This document shows positions 7,628 to 15,842 of a stretch of DNA of 64,000 nucleotides, one piece after another. The stretch spans positions 1,240,001-1,304,000 of the forward strand of contig CP107851.1 in the NCBI GenBank assembly GCA_036013505.1. The letters are read 5' to 3'. Each line of letters begins with the position of its first letter. Positions within the stretch are counted from its first letter, which is position 1. The translations under genes were made by a program, and so were the position numbers. The notes beneath the pieces were generated by a model. The model made no database searches. It saw nothing but the letters and a program-made list of their open reading frames with translations, and had not been told where the DNA came from. The stretch is from Streptomyces sp. NBC_00510. Its GTDB lineage: Bacteria > Actinomycetota > Actinomycetes > Streptomycetales > Streptomycetaceae.

Positions 7628-8842
7628 TCAGTGCCGGGAGGTGAGGGCCGGCTGCTCGGCGGGCGCGGCCCCGGTGACGACCCGGCCGTTCCGGCGGCCG
7701 CGGCCCTTCTCCAGTGCCGCGGAGACGACCGCGAGCACGAGGGCGGAGATGGTGAGGACCGCCCCGACGAGGTTCGGCGAGGTGTAGCCGAAGCCCGCGG
7801 CGATGACGACCCCGCCGAGCCAGGCGGACAACGCGTTGCCGAGGTTGAAGGCGCCGATGTTGACGGCCGAGGCCAGGGTGGGGGCGCCGGACGCCTGGTC
7901 CAGGACCCGCTTCTGCAGCGGCGGCACCGTCGCGAAGCCCAGGGCGCCGATGAGGAGGATCGTCACGCCGGCGGTGACCTCGTTGTGAGCGGTGAGGGTG
8001 AACAGCGCCAGCACGGCGGCCAGCGAGCCCAGCGCCGTGTACAGCATCGGCATCAGGGCGCGGTCGGCGTACTTGCCGCCGACCAGGTTGCCGACGACCA
8101 TGCCCGCGCCGAACAGGACCAGCAGCCAGGTGATGGAGGAGTCGGCGAACCCGGTGACCTCGGTCATCATGGGCGCGATGTAGGTGATGGCCGCGAAGAC
8201 GCCGCCGAAGCCGAGCACGGTCATCGCCATGGCCAGCAGGACCTGGACGTTGCGGAAGGCGCCCAGTTCGTGGCGGAGGCGCACGCCCTGCGGCTTCGGC
8301 ATGTCGGGCACCAGCTTGAGGACGCCGGCCAAGCCGACAACGCCGAGGCCCGCGACGACGAAGAAGGTCACGCGCCAGCCGGCGTTCTGACCGATGAAGG
8401 TGCCCAGCGGCACGCCGATCACGTTGGCCACGGTGAGGCCGGCGAACATCATCGAGATCGCCCGCGCCTTCTTCTCCGGGGCCACCAGGTCGGCGGCGAC
8501 GACCGAGCCGATGCCGAAGAAGGCGCCGTGCGTGAAGGAGGCGAGGATGCGCCCGGCCATCATCACGCCGAAGGAGGGTGCCAGGGCGGAGACCAGGTTG
8601 CCGAGCACGAACAGGCCCATGAGCAGCATGAGCATGTTCTTGCGGGACACCTTGGTGCCGAGCACCGTCATGATCGGCGCGCCGATCATGACGCCGAGTC
8701 CGTAGCCGGTCACGAGCAGGCCGGCGGTGGGGACGGAGACCCCGAAGTCGGAGGCGACCTCGGGCAGCAGGCCCATGATCACGAATTCGGTGGTTCCGAT
8801 CCCGAAAGCCCCGATGGCGAGGGCCAGGAGCGCGAGAGGCAT
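7628..8842 (-). CDS. MFS drug/sugar efflux transporter (AraJ/Cmx-like)
   Basis: 404 residues with 12 predicted membrane segments. The N-terminus FGIGTTEFVIMGLLPEVA and the loop 2-3 motif GTKVSRKN are typical of the DHA1 AraJ/chloramphenicol-efflux group of proton antiporters. The start ATG at 8842 is preferred to one at 8899 because GGAAGG precedes it and the upstream 19 residues are hydrophilic and unlike the family. It is divergent from a MarR gene, and its promoter carries the shared operator element. Likely exports a hydrophobic drug or metabolite sensed by MarR; substrate not determinable. Confidence 0.87.
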   Translation of the reverse strand: MPLALLALAIGAFGIGTTEFVIMGLLPEVASDFGVSVPTAGLLVTGYGLGVMIGAPIMTVLGTKVSRKNMLMLLMGLFVLGNLVSALAPSFGVMMAGRILASFTHGAFFGIGSVVAADLVAPEKKARAISMMFAGLTVANVIGVPLGTFIGQNAGWRVTFFVVAGLGVVGLAGVLKLVPDMPKPQGVRLRHELGAFRNVQVLLAMAMTVLGFGGVFAAITYIAPMMTEVTGFADSSITWLLVLFGAGMVVGNLVGGKYADRALMPMLYTALGSLAAVLALFTLTAHNEVTAGVTILLIGALGFATVPPLQKRVLDQASGAPTLASAVNIGAFNLGNALSAWLGGVVIAAGFGYTSPNLVGAVLTISALVLAVVSAALEKGRGRRNGRVVTGAAPAEQPALTSRH

Positions 8843-8886
8843 GGCGGAGACCTTCCAGATGTTGCAGTGGCACCTAACGAGCGGCA

Positions 8887-8919
8887 ACAATAATTGCAAG
8901 CGCGCTATAACGTCAAACG
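8887..8919 (-). promoter_or_regulatory. MFS promoter with candidate MarR operator (site A)
   Basis: On the minus strand -35 TTGACG (8911-8916), an 18-bp spacer and -10 TATTGT (8887-8892). The spacer holds the element seen at three other promoters here: CGCG-N3-GCAA read in the direction of the gene (TTGC-AAG-CGCG at 8894-8904 on the plus strand). The site overlaps the whole core promoter, which suits repression. Confidence 0.65.
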
Positions 8920-9002
8920 CTGGACATCTTCGGGCGGCGGCTTACCATGGCCAGTGACGACGAACAGCCTTCACCCGCAGCCGCCGCACAAAGGGGACCT
9001 CG

Positions 9003-9473
9003 ATGACCGCCACCGATCCGGCCCTGACCGCCCTCGCCCAGGGGTGGCACGCCCTGTCGCTCCTGCACGGACGGATCGAGGGGCGGATCGAGAAGCAGCT
9101 CCAGGTTCACCACGACCTGAGCGTGCGCGAGTACTCCCTGCTCGACGTCCTCAGCCGTCAGCACGACGGGGAGGGCGGCCACCTGCAGATGCGCCAGGTC
9201 GCCGACGCCGTCGTGCTGAGCCAGTCGGCGACGACCCGCCTGGTCACCCGACTGGAGGACCGCGGCCTGCTGGCCCGCTACCTCTGCCCCACCGACCGGC
9301 GCGGCATCTACACGGACGTGACGGAGGCCGGACTGAAACTGCTGGAGGAGGCCCGGCCGACGAACAACGCTGCACTGCGCGCGGCGATGGACGACGCGGC
9401 GCTCGTCCCGGAGCTCGCGCCCCTGGTCAAGGCGGTGGAGGACCTGCAGGGCGCGAAGGTCCCGGCTTCCTGA
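9003..9473 (+). CDS. MarR-family transcriptional regulator
   Basis: 156 residues with the winged-helix fold. The recognition helix lies in LSQSATTRLVTRLEDRGLL and the wing in CPTDRRGIYTDVT (the D-x-R motif conserved in MarR). The N-terminal helix contains the LHGRIEGRIEKQL dimer segment. Only one cysteine is present, in the wing, so a thiol sensor is not obvious. Strong AAAGGGG ribosome binding site before ATG 9003. It is divergent from the MFS exporter and upstream of an aldo/keto reductase. The four similar promoter elements at about 8.9, 9.5, 17.0 and 17.1 kb make it the best candidate regulator for all of them. Confidence 0.9.
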   Translation: MTATDPALTALAQGWHALSLLHGRIEGRIEKQLQVHHDLSVREYSLLDVLSRQHDGEGGHLQMRQVADAVVLSQSATTRLVTRLEDRGLLARYLCPTDRRGIYTDVTEAGLKLLEEARPTNNAALRAAMDDAALVPELAPLVKAVEDLQGAKVPAS

Positions 9474-9503
9474 CCCGACCATTCCGCGTACGAACTTATT
9501 CAG

Positions 9504-9535
9504 CGTTTGCAATTAACCGCGTGCGCAACTAACCT
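9504..9535 (+). promoter_or_regulatory. Promoter of the aldo/keto reductase with candidate MarR operator (site B)
   Basis: -35 TTGCAA (9507-9512), 17-bp spacer, -10 TAACCT (9530-9535). The spacer carries CGCG-TGC-GCAA, the same element and orientation as at 8.9 and 17.0 kb. The aligned 28-bp window 9504-9531 matches site C at 20 of 28 positions when read in gene direction. Confidence 0.65.
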
Positions 9536-9643
9536 GGTCATGGAGCACGGGAAGGGCGCGTCCCCCGCCCCCTCCCGGGACGTTCACCCATCCGCACTCG
9601 CACCGGCACCCACCGCCGGCCGCGACGCGAAAGGATCTGCACC

Positions 9644-10471
9644 ATGACCACCTCCACCCCGGACATCACGCTGAACAACGGCGTCACCATGCCGCAGCTC
9701 GGCTTCGGCGTCTTCCAGGTGCCCGACGCCGACACCGCCGCCGCCGTCACCTCGGCCCTGGAGAGCGGCTACCGCAGCATCGACACCGCGGCGATCTACG
9801 GCAACGAGGCCGGTGTCGGCCAGGCCCTCGCCGCCTCGGGCATCGCCCGTGACGAACTGTTCGTCACCACCAAGCTGTGGAACGGCGACCAGGGCTACGA
9901 CAGCACCCTCGCCGCCTTCGACGCCTCCCTCGCCAAGCTCGGCCTCGACCATGTGGACCTGTACCTGATCCACTGGCCGGCCCCGGCCCGCGACACCTAC
10001 CTGGACACCTGGCGCGCCTTCGAGAAGATCCACGCCGAGGGCCGGGCCCGCGCCATCGGCGTCTCGAACTTCCAGCCCGCGCACCTGCAGCGGCTCATCG
10101 ACAACAGCGACGTCGTGCCCGCCGTCAACCAGGTGGAGCTGCACCCCCAGCTGCAGCAGGCCGAGCTGCGCGCCTTCCACGCCCGGCACGGCATCGCCAC
10201 GGAGGCATGGAGCCCGCTCGCCCAGGGCGCCGTCCTGAAGGACCCGGTCATCACCGGCATCGCCGGCCGCCTGGGCAGGACCCCGGCCCAGGTGATCCTG
10301 CGCTGGCACCTGCAGCTCGGCAACGTGGTCATCCCCAAGTCGGTGACCCCCGAGCGGATCCGCGAGAACCTCGACGTCTTCGACTTCGTGCTCTCCGACG
10401 CCGACGTCGCGGCGATCACCGCCCTCGACAACGGCACCCGCATCGGCCCGGACCCCGACGCCTTCAACTGA
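9644..10471 (+). CDS. Aldo/keto reductase (2,5-diketogluconate reductase-like)
   Basis: 275-residue AKR with a (beta/alpha)8 barrel. The catalytic tetrad is complete: Asp47, Tyr52, Lys77 and His110, and the NADPH-binding tail IPKSVTPERIRENLDVFDF is present. Members reduce aldehydes, ketones and methylglyoxal. The gene follows MarR on the same strand, with its own promoter bearing the shared element, and ends at a strong terminator. AAAGGA ribosome binding site precedes ATG 9644. Likely role is carbonyl detoxification within the MarR-linked set. Confidence 0.92.
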   Translation: MTTSTPDITLNNGVTMPQLGFGVFQVPDADTAAAVTSALESGYRSIDTAAIYGNEAGVGQALAASGIARDELFVTTKLWNGDQGYDSTLAAFDASLAKLGLDHVDLYLIHWPAPARDTYLDTWRAFEKIHAEGRARAIGVSNFQPAHLQRLIDNSDVVPAVNQVELHPQLQQAELRAFHARHGIATEAWSPLAQGAVLKDPVITGIAGRLGRTPAQVILRWHLQLGNVVIPKSVTPERIRENLDVFDFVLSDADVAAITALDNGTRIGPDPDAFN

Positions 10472-10483
10472 TCGCCCGGCCAC

Positions 10484-10508
10484 GGGCCGCGGGGGCACCC
10501 CGCGGCCC
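10484..10508. terminator. Bidirectional terminator
   Basis: Perfect 11-bp stem GGGCCGCGGGG / CCCCGCGGCCC with a GCA loop, between the convergent AKR and hydrolase genes. Confidence 0.75.
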
Positions 10509-10535
10509 GGCGGGCGGCACCGTACGGCGCGTGCC

Positions 10536-11399
10536 TCAGGAAGCGGTGCGCTCCTCGATCCGCCGCAGCGCCTGCTTGAGGTACCCGGCGAAGCGCGGGT
10601 AGTTCTCGCTCATCGGGAAGTGCCCGATCTCCTTCATCTCGATGAACTCGGCCCCGCGGATCTGCTCCGCGGTACGGGCCCCGTCCTCGGGGGTGGTCAG
10701 GTAGTCGTACTCGCCGGTGAGCATGACGACCGGGCAGCGCTCCCCGTCGATCTCCCCCAGCCTGCCCCGGAGGTCGTGGTCGACGGAGTAGAAGTACAGG
10801 TCGCCCTTGAACGCCTCCGAGCCCTGGCTGTAGTAGAACCAGGTCGCCCAGCGGTCCGCGTCGGGCGACTGCGGGGCCATGAGGTCCCACACCCCGCTGG
10901 CGCAGACCTGCGCCGCGTTGGCGTGGGGATGCTGCCACCAGTCGAGGTAGAAGCCGGGAGAGTAGTCCGCCCCCTCCACGGGGATGACCGCCTTGAAGCG
11001 GTCCGGGTGCCGCAGCGCCAGCTGCAGGGCCACGTTCCCGCCGAAGGAGGAGCCCATGAAGATCGGGTCCTCCAGGCCGAGTGCGTCGCAGAACGCGGTG
11101 ATGAAGGCGACGTAGTGGTCGGCGGTGAGCTTGTACTCCTCCTTCCACCACTCCTTGTTCAGCGGCGGGTCGGACTTGCCGTGGCGGGCGAGGTCGTAGG
11201 CGATGACGCGGTGGTTCGCGGTGATCTCCTCGTCCTCCAGGAGGCCGCGCCACTGGTGGTTGTGGCAGCCCGCCGTGTGCTGGCACACCAGCGGCTGCCC
11301 CTGGCCGTTCTCCAGGTAGAAGACCTTGTACTGGACGTCCTCCACGTCGATCGTGACGTAGTGGCCGGTCACCGGGGAGATGCGGGAGGCGGTGCTCAT
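10536..11399 (-). CDS. Alpha/beta hydrolase
   Basis: 287 residues with the alpha/beta-hydrolase fold. The nucleophile elbow GSSFGG places Ser118, YDLARHGKSDPP forms the cap-side loop after strand 5, and GHFPMSENYPRF near the C-terminus carries the catalytic His. The oxyanion region reads HTAGCHNHQW rather than HGxG. Substrate unknown: ester, lactone or C-C bond hydrolysis are all possible. It follows a 130-residue unknown gene 38 bp upstream on the same strand, very likely one operon. Confidence 0.87.
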   Translation of the reverse strand: MSTASRISPVTGHYVTIDVEDVQYKVFYLENGQGQPLVCQHTAGCHNHQWRGLLEDEEITANHRVIAYDLARHGKSDPPLNKEWWKEEYKLTADHYVAFITAFCDALGLEDPIFMGSSFGGNVALQLALRHPDRFKAVIPVEGADYSPGFYLDWWQHPHANAAQVCASGVWDLMAPQSPDADRWATWFYYSQGSEAFKGDLYFYSVDHDLRGRLGEIDGERCPVVMLTGEYDYLTTPEDGARTAEQIRGAEFIEMKEIGHFPMSENYPRFAGYLKQALRRIEERTAS

Positions 11400-11437
11400 C
11401 GAGGGGTCCTTTCGGCGGTGCGGGGCGGAACGGTGGT

Positions 11438-11830
11438 TCAGCCCAGCGGGCCGGTGAGGCGGAGCAGTTCCAGCTGACGGGTGAGGCAGCGCAGGTTCTG
11501 CATGAGGACCAGCAGGTCGCCCTCCAGCCGCATGTCCCGTTGGAAGCTCGCCGCCCAGATGCCGTGGTACATCGGCTTCGGCACCGGCGAGCAGAACTCC
11601 CGCCAGGTCGCGGCACTGGCCCTGATGGCGAAGTCGTAGGCCGTGAGCGGCTCGGGATCGACGACGAGGTCCTCCACCCGGCCGCGGTGCATGCGCACCA
11701 GGAAGGCGTGCCGTTCCATGTCCAGCAGATAGGCGCAGCTGAAGTACGCCCCGTGCGCCCTCAGCTCCGCGTCGCCGTCACTGAGCCGGCGGAACTCCTC
11801 CACCGGCCCCTGCGCCGTTGCCGTCGCCAT
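11438..11830 (-). CDS. Conserved protein of unknown function, paired with a hydrolase
   Basis: 130 residues, no signal peptide or membrane segment. The sequence is rich in aromatic residues (AYFSCAYLLDMERHAFLVRMHRG; MYHGIWAASFQRDMRLEGDL), which suggests a small ligand-binding alpha+beta domain. I do not recognise the family. ATG 11830 is preceded by GAGGAGAGGGC. It directly precedes the alpha/beta hydrolase gene, so it may be a binding partner or subunit for the same substrate. Confidence 0.7.
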   Translation of the reverse strand: MATATAQGPVEEFRRLSDGDAELRAHGAYFSCAYLLDMERHAFLVRMHRGRVEDLVVDPEPLTAYDFAIRASAATWREFCSPVPKPMYHGIWAASFQRDMRLEGDLLVLMQNLRCLTRQLELLRLTGPLG

Positions 11831-12065
11831 GCCCTCTCCTCGCTGACGCCGATGTTTGCGCCCAGCTAATACACCGCCGGGTGCGCGCGGGCGGGGGCAC
11901 GCCGTCACGTCCCCCGCACGCACCCCGGCAAAGCGTCCGGTGGTGGCACCGCCACCCCCGTACGGCGCGCCCATCAGGCGCATCGGCCCCGCCCGGCGAG
12001 GGTGGGAGGCGGACGATCGCACCGCGGTCGCCCACCGGAGACCGGGACAGCCGAAGGAGCGGTAC

Positions 12066-12860
12066 ATGCGCATCGATCTCACCGGACGGACCGCCTTGGT
12101 GACGGGGTCGACGCAGGGCATCGGAGCGGCCATCGCGGCGGGCCTCGCACGGGCCGGCGCCCGGGTCGGGGTCAACGGCCGCGACCCGGGAAGGGTGGAC
12201 GAGGCCGTCGCCCGACTGCGCGGCGAGGTCCCGGAAGGCGACTTCCTCGCCGTCGGTGCCGACGTCGCCTCGCAGGAGGGCGCCGCCCGCGCGTACGAGC
12301 GGATGCCGGACGTGGACGTCCTCGTCAACAACCTGGGCGTCTACGGCGCCATGGACGCCCTCGACATCGACGACGACGAATGGCGCCGCTACTTCGAGGT
12401 GAACGTGCTCTCCGCGGCCCGCCTCACGAGGATGTACCTCCCCCGGATGCTCGAACGGAACTGGGGCCGCGTCCAGTACATCGCCAGCGACTCGGCGGTC
12501 GTCACGCCGGCCGAGATGATCCACTACGGCATGTCCAAGACCGCGCTGCTCGCCCTCGGCCGCGGCTTCGCCAAGAAGGCCGCGGGCACCGGTGTCACCG
12601 TCAACTCGGTGATCGCCGGCCCCACCCATACGGCGGGCGTGGAGGACTTCGTCCGCCAGCTCGTGGACCCCGGCCTCCCCTGGGACCAGGCGCAGCGGGC
12701 CTTCATGCGCGAGCACCGCCCGCAGTCCCTGCTGCAGCGCCTCATCGAGCCGGAGGAGATCGCCAACATGGTGGTGTACCTCAGCTCCGACCTGGCCTCG
12801 GCCACCACCGGCGGCGCGCTGCGGGTCGACGGGGGCTACGTCGACGCCATCGTCCCCTGA
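12066..12860 (+). CDS. SDR-family oxidoreductase
   Basis: 264-residue classical SDR. TGSTQGIG at residues 13-20, NNLG at 89-92 (a usual NNAG variant), catalytic Ser near 141-143, Tyr154 and Lys158 (YGMSK), and a C-terminal GGALRVDGGYV substrate loop. The Asn-Gly-Arg after strand 2 (NGRD, residues 37-40) favours NADP(H). Start ATG 12066 has GAAGGAG upstream. It is divergent from the 130-residue unknown/hydrolase pair, so the group may act together on one compound. Substrate unknown. Confidence 0.9.
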   Translation: MRIDLTGRTALVTGSTQGIGAAIAAGLARAGARVGVNGRDPGRVDEAVARLRGEVPEGDFLAVGADVASQEGAARAYERMPDVDVLVNNLGVYGAMDALDIDDDEWRRYFEVNVLSAARLTRMYLPRMLERNWGRVQYIASDSAVVTPAEMIHYGMSKTALLALGRGFAKKAAGTGVTVNSVIAGPTHTAGVEDFVRQLVDPGLPWDQAQRAFMREHRPQSLLQRLIEPEEIANMVVYLSSDLASATTGGALRVDGGYVDAIVP

Positions 12861-12980
12861 CGTGGCCGGCCGCACGCAGAACCGCCCTCCTGGTGCGCCT
12901 CCGGGGAGGACAGCGCCCCGTATACCCCCATAGGATAAAGATCATCATTAAATGCCACATTTGCTCCGAAGGTGATCGGT

Positions 12981-15323
12981 ATGAGCGTCCAGGGCGTGAA
13001 CGAGCCGATGGCACCCGGCGACGGCCGGCCCGAGGTGCCGCCGACCGGCGGTGAGGGTCCCGCCGACGACAAGCGGCCCTCCCAGCACGGCTACCACCAC
13101 CCCGCCGCGGGGTGGGGCGCCGCCAAGAGCGTCACCCGGGTACTGCTGCGGGAACGCGCACTGGTCGACGGCCCCCGGGCGATCTTCAAGATGAACCACG
13201 AGAACGGCGGCTTCGACTGTCCCGGGTGCGCGTGGCCCGACGACACCAAGGGACTCAAGCTCGACATCTGCGAGAACGGCATCAAGCACGTCACCTGGGA
13301 GATGACGCCCAAGCGCGTGACACGGGACTTCTTCGCCGCCCACACCGTCACGGAGCTGTCGACCTGGACCGACTTCGCGCTCGAGGACCAGGGCCGGCTC
13401 ACGGAACCCATGGTGTACGACCCCGGCACCGACCACTACGTGCCCATTTCCTGGCAGGCCGCCTTCGATCTCGTCGGCCGTGAACTCCGTGCCCTGGACA
13501 GCCCCCACGAGGCCGCCTTCTACACCTCCGGCAGGCTCGGCAACGAGGCCACCTTCCTCTACCAGCTGATGGCCCGGGAATTCGGCACGAACAACCTGCC
13601 GGACTGTTCCAACATGTGCCACGAGGCGTCGGGCCGGGCGTTGCAGGCGTCCCTGGGCACCGGCAAGGGCACCGCCGACCTGAAGGACTGGGAGTCCGCC
13701 GAGGCGCTGTTCATCATGGGCGTCAACGCGGCCTCCAACGCGCCGCGGATGCTGACCGCACTCGCCGACGCCTACCGGCGTGGCGCCCAGATCGTGCACG
13801 TCAACCCGCTGATCGAGGCGGCGGCGACCCGGACGATCGTGCCGCACGAGATGACGGACATGGCCCTGTTCAAGTCGACCCGGACCAGCACGCTCAACCT
13901 GCAGGTCCGCGCCGGCGGCGACATGGCGCTCCTGCGGGGCATGGCCAAGGCCGTGCTGGAGCAGTCGGTCGGCGACCCCAAGGCGCTGGACCGGGAGTTC
14001 ATCGAGCGCTACACGTCCGGCTTCGAGGAGTACCGCGCCCTGTGCGAGGCCACGCCCTGGGAGGAACTGGAGCGCCAGTCCGGGCTGACCCGCGCCGACA
14101 TCCTCAAGGCCGCGGCCGTCTACTCGCGTTCGGACCGCACCCTGATCAGCTGGTGCCTCGGCGTCAGCCAGCACGAGCACGGCGTGGACACCGTCCGCGA
14201 GATCGTCAACGTCCTGCTGCTCCGCGGCAACCTGGGGCGCGAGGGCGCCGGCCCCTCCCCCGTGCGCGGGCACAGCAACGTCCAGGGCAACCGCACGTGC
14301 GGCATCGACCACCGGCCGGCCGAGGCCTTCCTGGACCGGCTCGCCGCGGTCTGCGGCATCGACCCGCCGCGGGAGCACGGCCTGGACACGGTGGGCACCG
14401 TCGCCGCCATGCACGAGGGCAGGATCAAGGTGTTCGTCGGGATGGGCGGCAACTTCGTGCTCGCCGCGCCCGACACCCCGTACACGGCCCAGGGCCTGGC
14501 CAAGTGCGCCCTGACCACGCACGTGAGCACCAAGCTCAACCGGAGCCATCTCGTCCACGGCAGGCAGGCCCTGATCCTGCCGTGCCTGGGCCGCACCGAG
14601 AAGGACGAGCAGCGGCGCGGACTCCAGGCCACGTCCGTCGAGGACTCCATGAGCATGGTCCACCTGTCCGTCGGCATGAAGCGTCCCGCCTCGTCCCGCC
14701 TGCTGTCCGAACCGGCCATCATCGCCGGGATGGCGCGCGCCGCCCTCCCCGGCAGTTCCACGCCGTGGGAGCACTACGTCGAGGACTACGACCGGATCCG
14801 CGACACCATGGCCAAGGTCCTGGACGGGTTCGAGGACTTCAACCGTCGTGTCCGGCTCCCCCTGGGCTTCCGGATCCGCCAGCCCGCGCGCGAACTGGTC
14901 TTCTTCACGCCCTCCGGGCGTGCCGAGTTCTCCAGCGCGCCACTGCCGGACGTGGTGCCCCGCGACGGGATGCTCGTACTGCAGACGATGCGCTCCCACG
15001 ACCAGTGGAACACCACCATCTACTCGGACGACGACCGCTACCGCGGCGTGAAGAACCTGCGCACCCTCGTCCTGATGAACCCGGCCGACATGCGGGCCCG
15101 GGACATCGAGCCCGGCACCCTCGTCGACATCACGGCGACGGCCAAGGACGGCAGCCGGCGCACGCTCACCGGCTACCGCGCGCTGCCCTACGACATGCCC
15201 CGCGACTGCGCGGCCGGCTACATGCCGGAGATGAACGTGCTCATCGCCGCGAACGACTACAGCACCCAGAGCGACCAGCCGCTGATGAAGAGCGTCCGGG
15301 TCACCATCGGCCCCACCGGCTGA
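12981..15323 (+). CDS. FdhF/YdeP-family molybdopterin oxidoreductase
   Basis: 780 residues, normal length for the FdhF/YdeP branch of the formate dehydrogenase-like molybdoenzymes. An N-terminal [4Fe-4S] site is suggested by CPGC (Cys80, Cys83) and Cys97. The Mo-bis-MGD ligand is likely the Cys in NLPDCSNMCHEASG, and the cofactor-binding segments GRLGNEATFLYQL, RGHSNVQGNRTCG and FVGMGGNF are present. There is no in-frame TGA that would suggest selenocysteine. E. coli YdeP is linked to acid resistance; its substrate is not established. ATG 12981 (GAAGGTGAT upstream) is preferred over the GTG at 12972. The short AT-rich stretch before it (about 12930-12965) is a likely promoter. Confidence 0.88.
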   Translation: MSVQGVNEPMAPGDGRPEVPPTGGEGPADDKRPSQHGYHHPAAGWGAAKSVTRVLLRERALVDGPRAIFKMNHENGGFDCPGCAWPDDTKGLKLDICENGIKHVTWEMTPKRVTRDFFAAHTVTELSTWTDFALEDQGRLTEPMVYDPGTDHYVPISWQAAFDLVGRELRALDSPHEAAFYTSGRLGNEATFLYQLMAREFGTNNLPDCSNMCHEASGRALQASLGTGKGTADLKDWESAEALFIMGVNAASNAPRMLTALADAYRRGAQIVHVNPLIEAAATRTIVPHEMTDMALFKSTRTSTLNLQVRAGGDMALLRGMAKAVLEQSVGDPKALDREFIERYTSGFEEYRALCEATPWEELERQSGLTRADILKAAAVYSRSDRTLISWCLGVSQHEHGVDTVREIVNVLLLRGNLGREGAGPSPVRGHSNVQGNRTCGIDHRPAEAFLDRLAAVCGIDPPREHGLDTVGTVAAMHEGRIKVFVGMGGNFVLAAPDTPYTAQGLAKCALTTHVSTKLNRSHLVHGRQALILPCLGRTEKDEQRRGLQATSVEDSMSMVHLSVGMKRPASSRLLSEPAIIAGMARAALPGSSTPWEHYVEDYDRIRDTMAKVLDGFEDFNRRVRLPLGFRIRQPARELVFFTPSGRAEFSSAPLPDVVPRDGMLVLQTMRSHDQWNTTIYSDDDRYRGVKNLRTLVLMNPADMRARDIEPGTLVDITATAKDGSRRTLTGYRALPYDMPRDCAAGYMPEMNVLIAANDYSTQSDQPLMKSVRVTIGPTG

Positions 15324-15340
15324 GGCGCCCGCCGTCACCA

Positions 15341-15379
15341 CGACGCTCCCCCGCCACCGGACGTGACGGGGGAGCGTCG
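15341..15379. terminator. Bidirectional terminator
   Basis: Perfect 13-bp stem CGACGCTCCCCCG (15341-15353) with 15367-15379, 13-nt loop, between the convergent molybdoenzyme and SRPBCC genes. Confidence 0.75.
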
Positions 15380-15387
15380 GCGCGGGT

Positions 15388-15807
15388 TCAGCCCGCGAGC
15401 GTGGCGTGGAGCGCTTCGAGGCCGTCGCGGTAGATGCCGGTGAACAGCTCGACCACCTCCGCCTCGCCGGCCCCGTCGGGGACGAACCGGCCGCTCCACA
15501 CGACCTCCGCGACCTCCGGCTGCCCAGGTACGGCGTGGACCCGCAGGTCGGAGACGTACCCGGTCACGGGGAAGGGCGCCTGAAGGATCGCGTACGCATA
15601 GTGGCGCTCGGCTTCGTTGAAGGCCACCATGCGCTCGACGATCACCTCGCCGTCGGGGTTGCGGAGCCTGCGCGCCCGCCCGCCCTCCAGTGGGGTGCTC
15701 TCCGGGATGAACGGGAGCCAGTCGGGCAGCGCGTGGAAGCCGCCGATCAGGTCCCAGACGCGTTCGGGCGACGCGGGCACGACTCGGCTGACCGAGGTGG
15801 ACGCCAT
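15388..15807 (-). CDS. SRPBCC-family protein
   Basis: 139 residues, close to the standard length of small polyketide-cyclase-like SRPBCC proteins. It opens with the typical strand VSRVVPASPERVWDLIGGFHALPDWLP and ends with an amphipathic helix (VVELFTGIYRDGLEAL). A central WSGRF strand is conserved in related proteins. Strong AAGGAGG ribosome binding site before ATG 15807. It follows the AKR gene by 35 bp on the same strand and is probably co-transcribed from the site C promoter. Function likely binding or isomerising a small hydrophobic substrate. Confidence 0.82.
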   Translation of the reverse strand: MASTSVSRVVPASPERVWDLIGGFHALPDWLPFIPESTPLEGGRARRLRNPDGEVIVERMVAFNEAERHYAYAILQAPFPVTGYVSDLRVHAVPGQPEVAEVVWSGRFVPDGAGEAEVVELFTGIYRDGLEALHATLAG

Positions 15808-15842
15808 GGTCTTCCTCCTTGGCTTGTGGGGGGTGAGGGCGT

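Noticed and set aside
11856..11870. TTGC-GCC-CAGCTAAT, a possible fifth copy of the MarR-type element
   Set aside because: Lacks the CGCG core and has no matching -35/-10; similarity too weak to include.
12971..15323. Selenocysteine in the FdhF/YdeP homologue
   Set aside because: The frame has no internal TGA, and the candidate ligand positions are TGC/TGT Cys codons.
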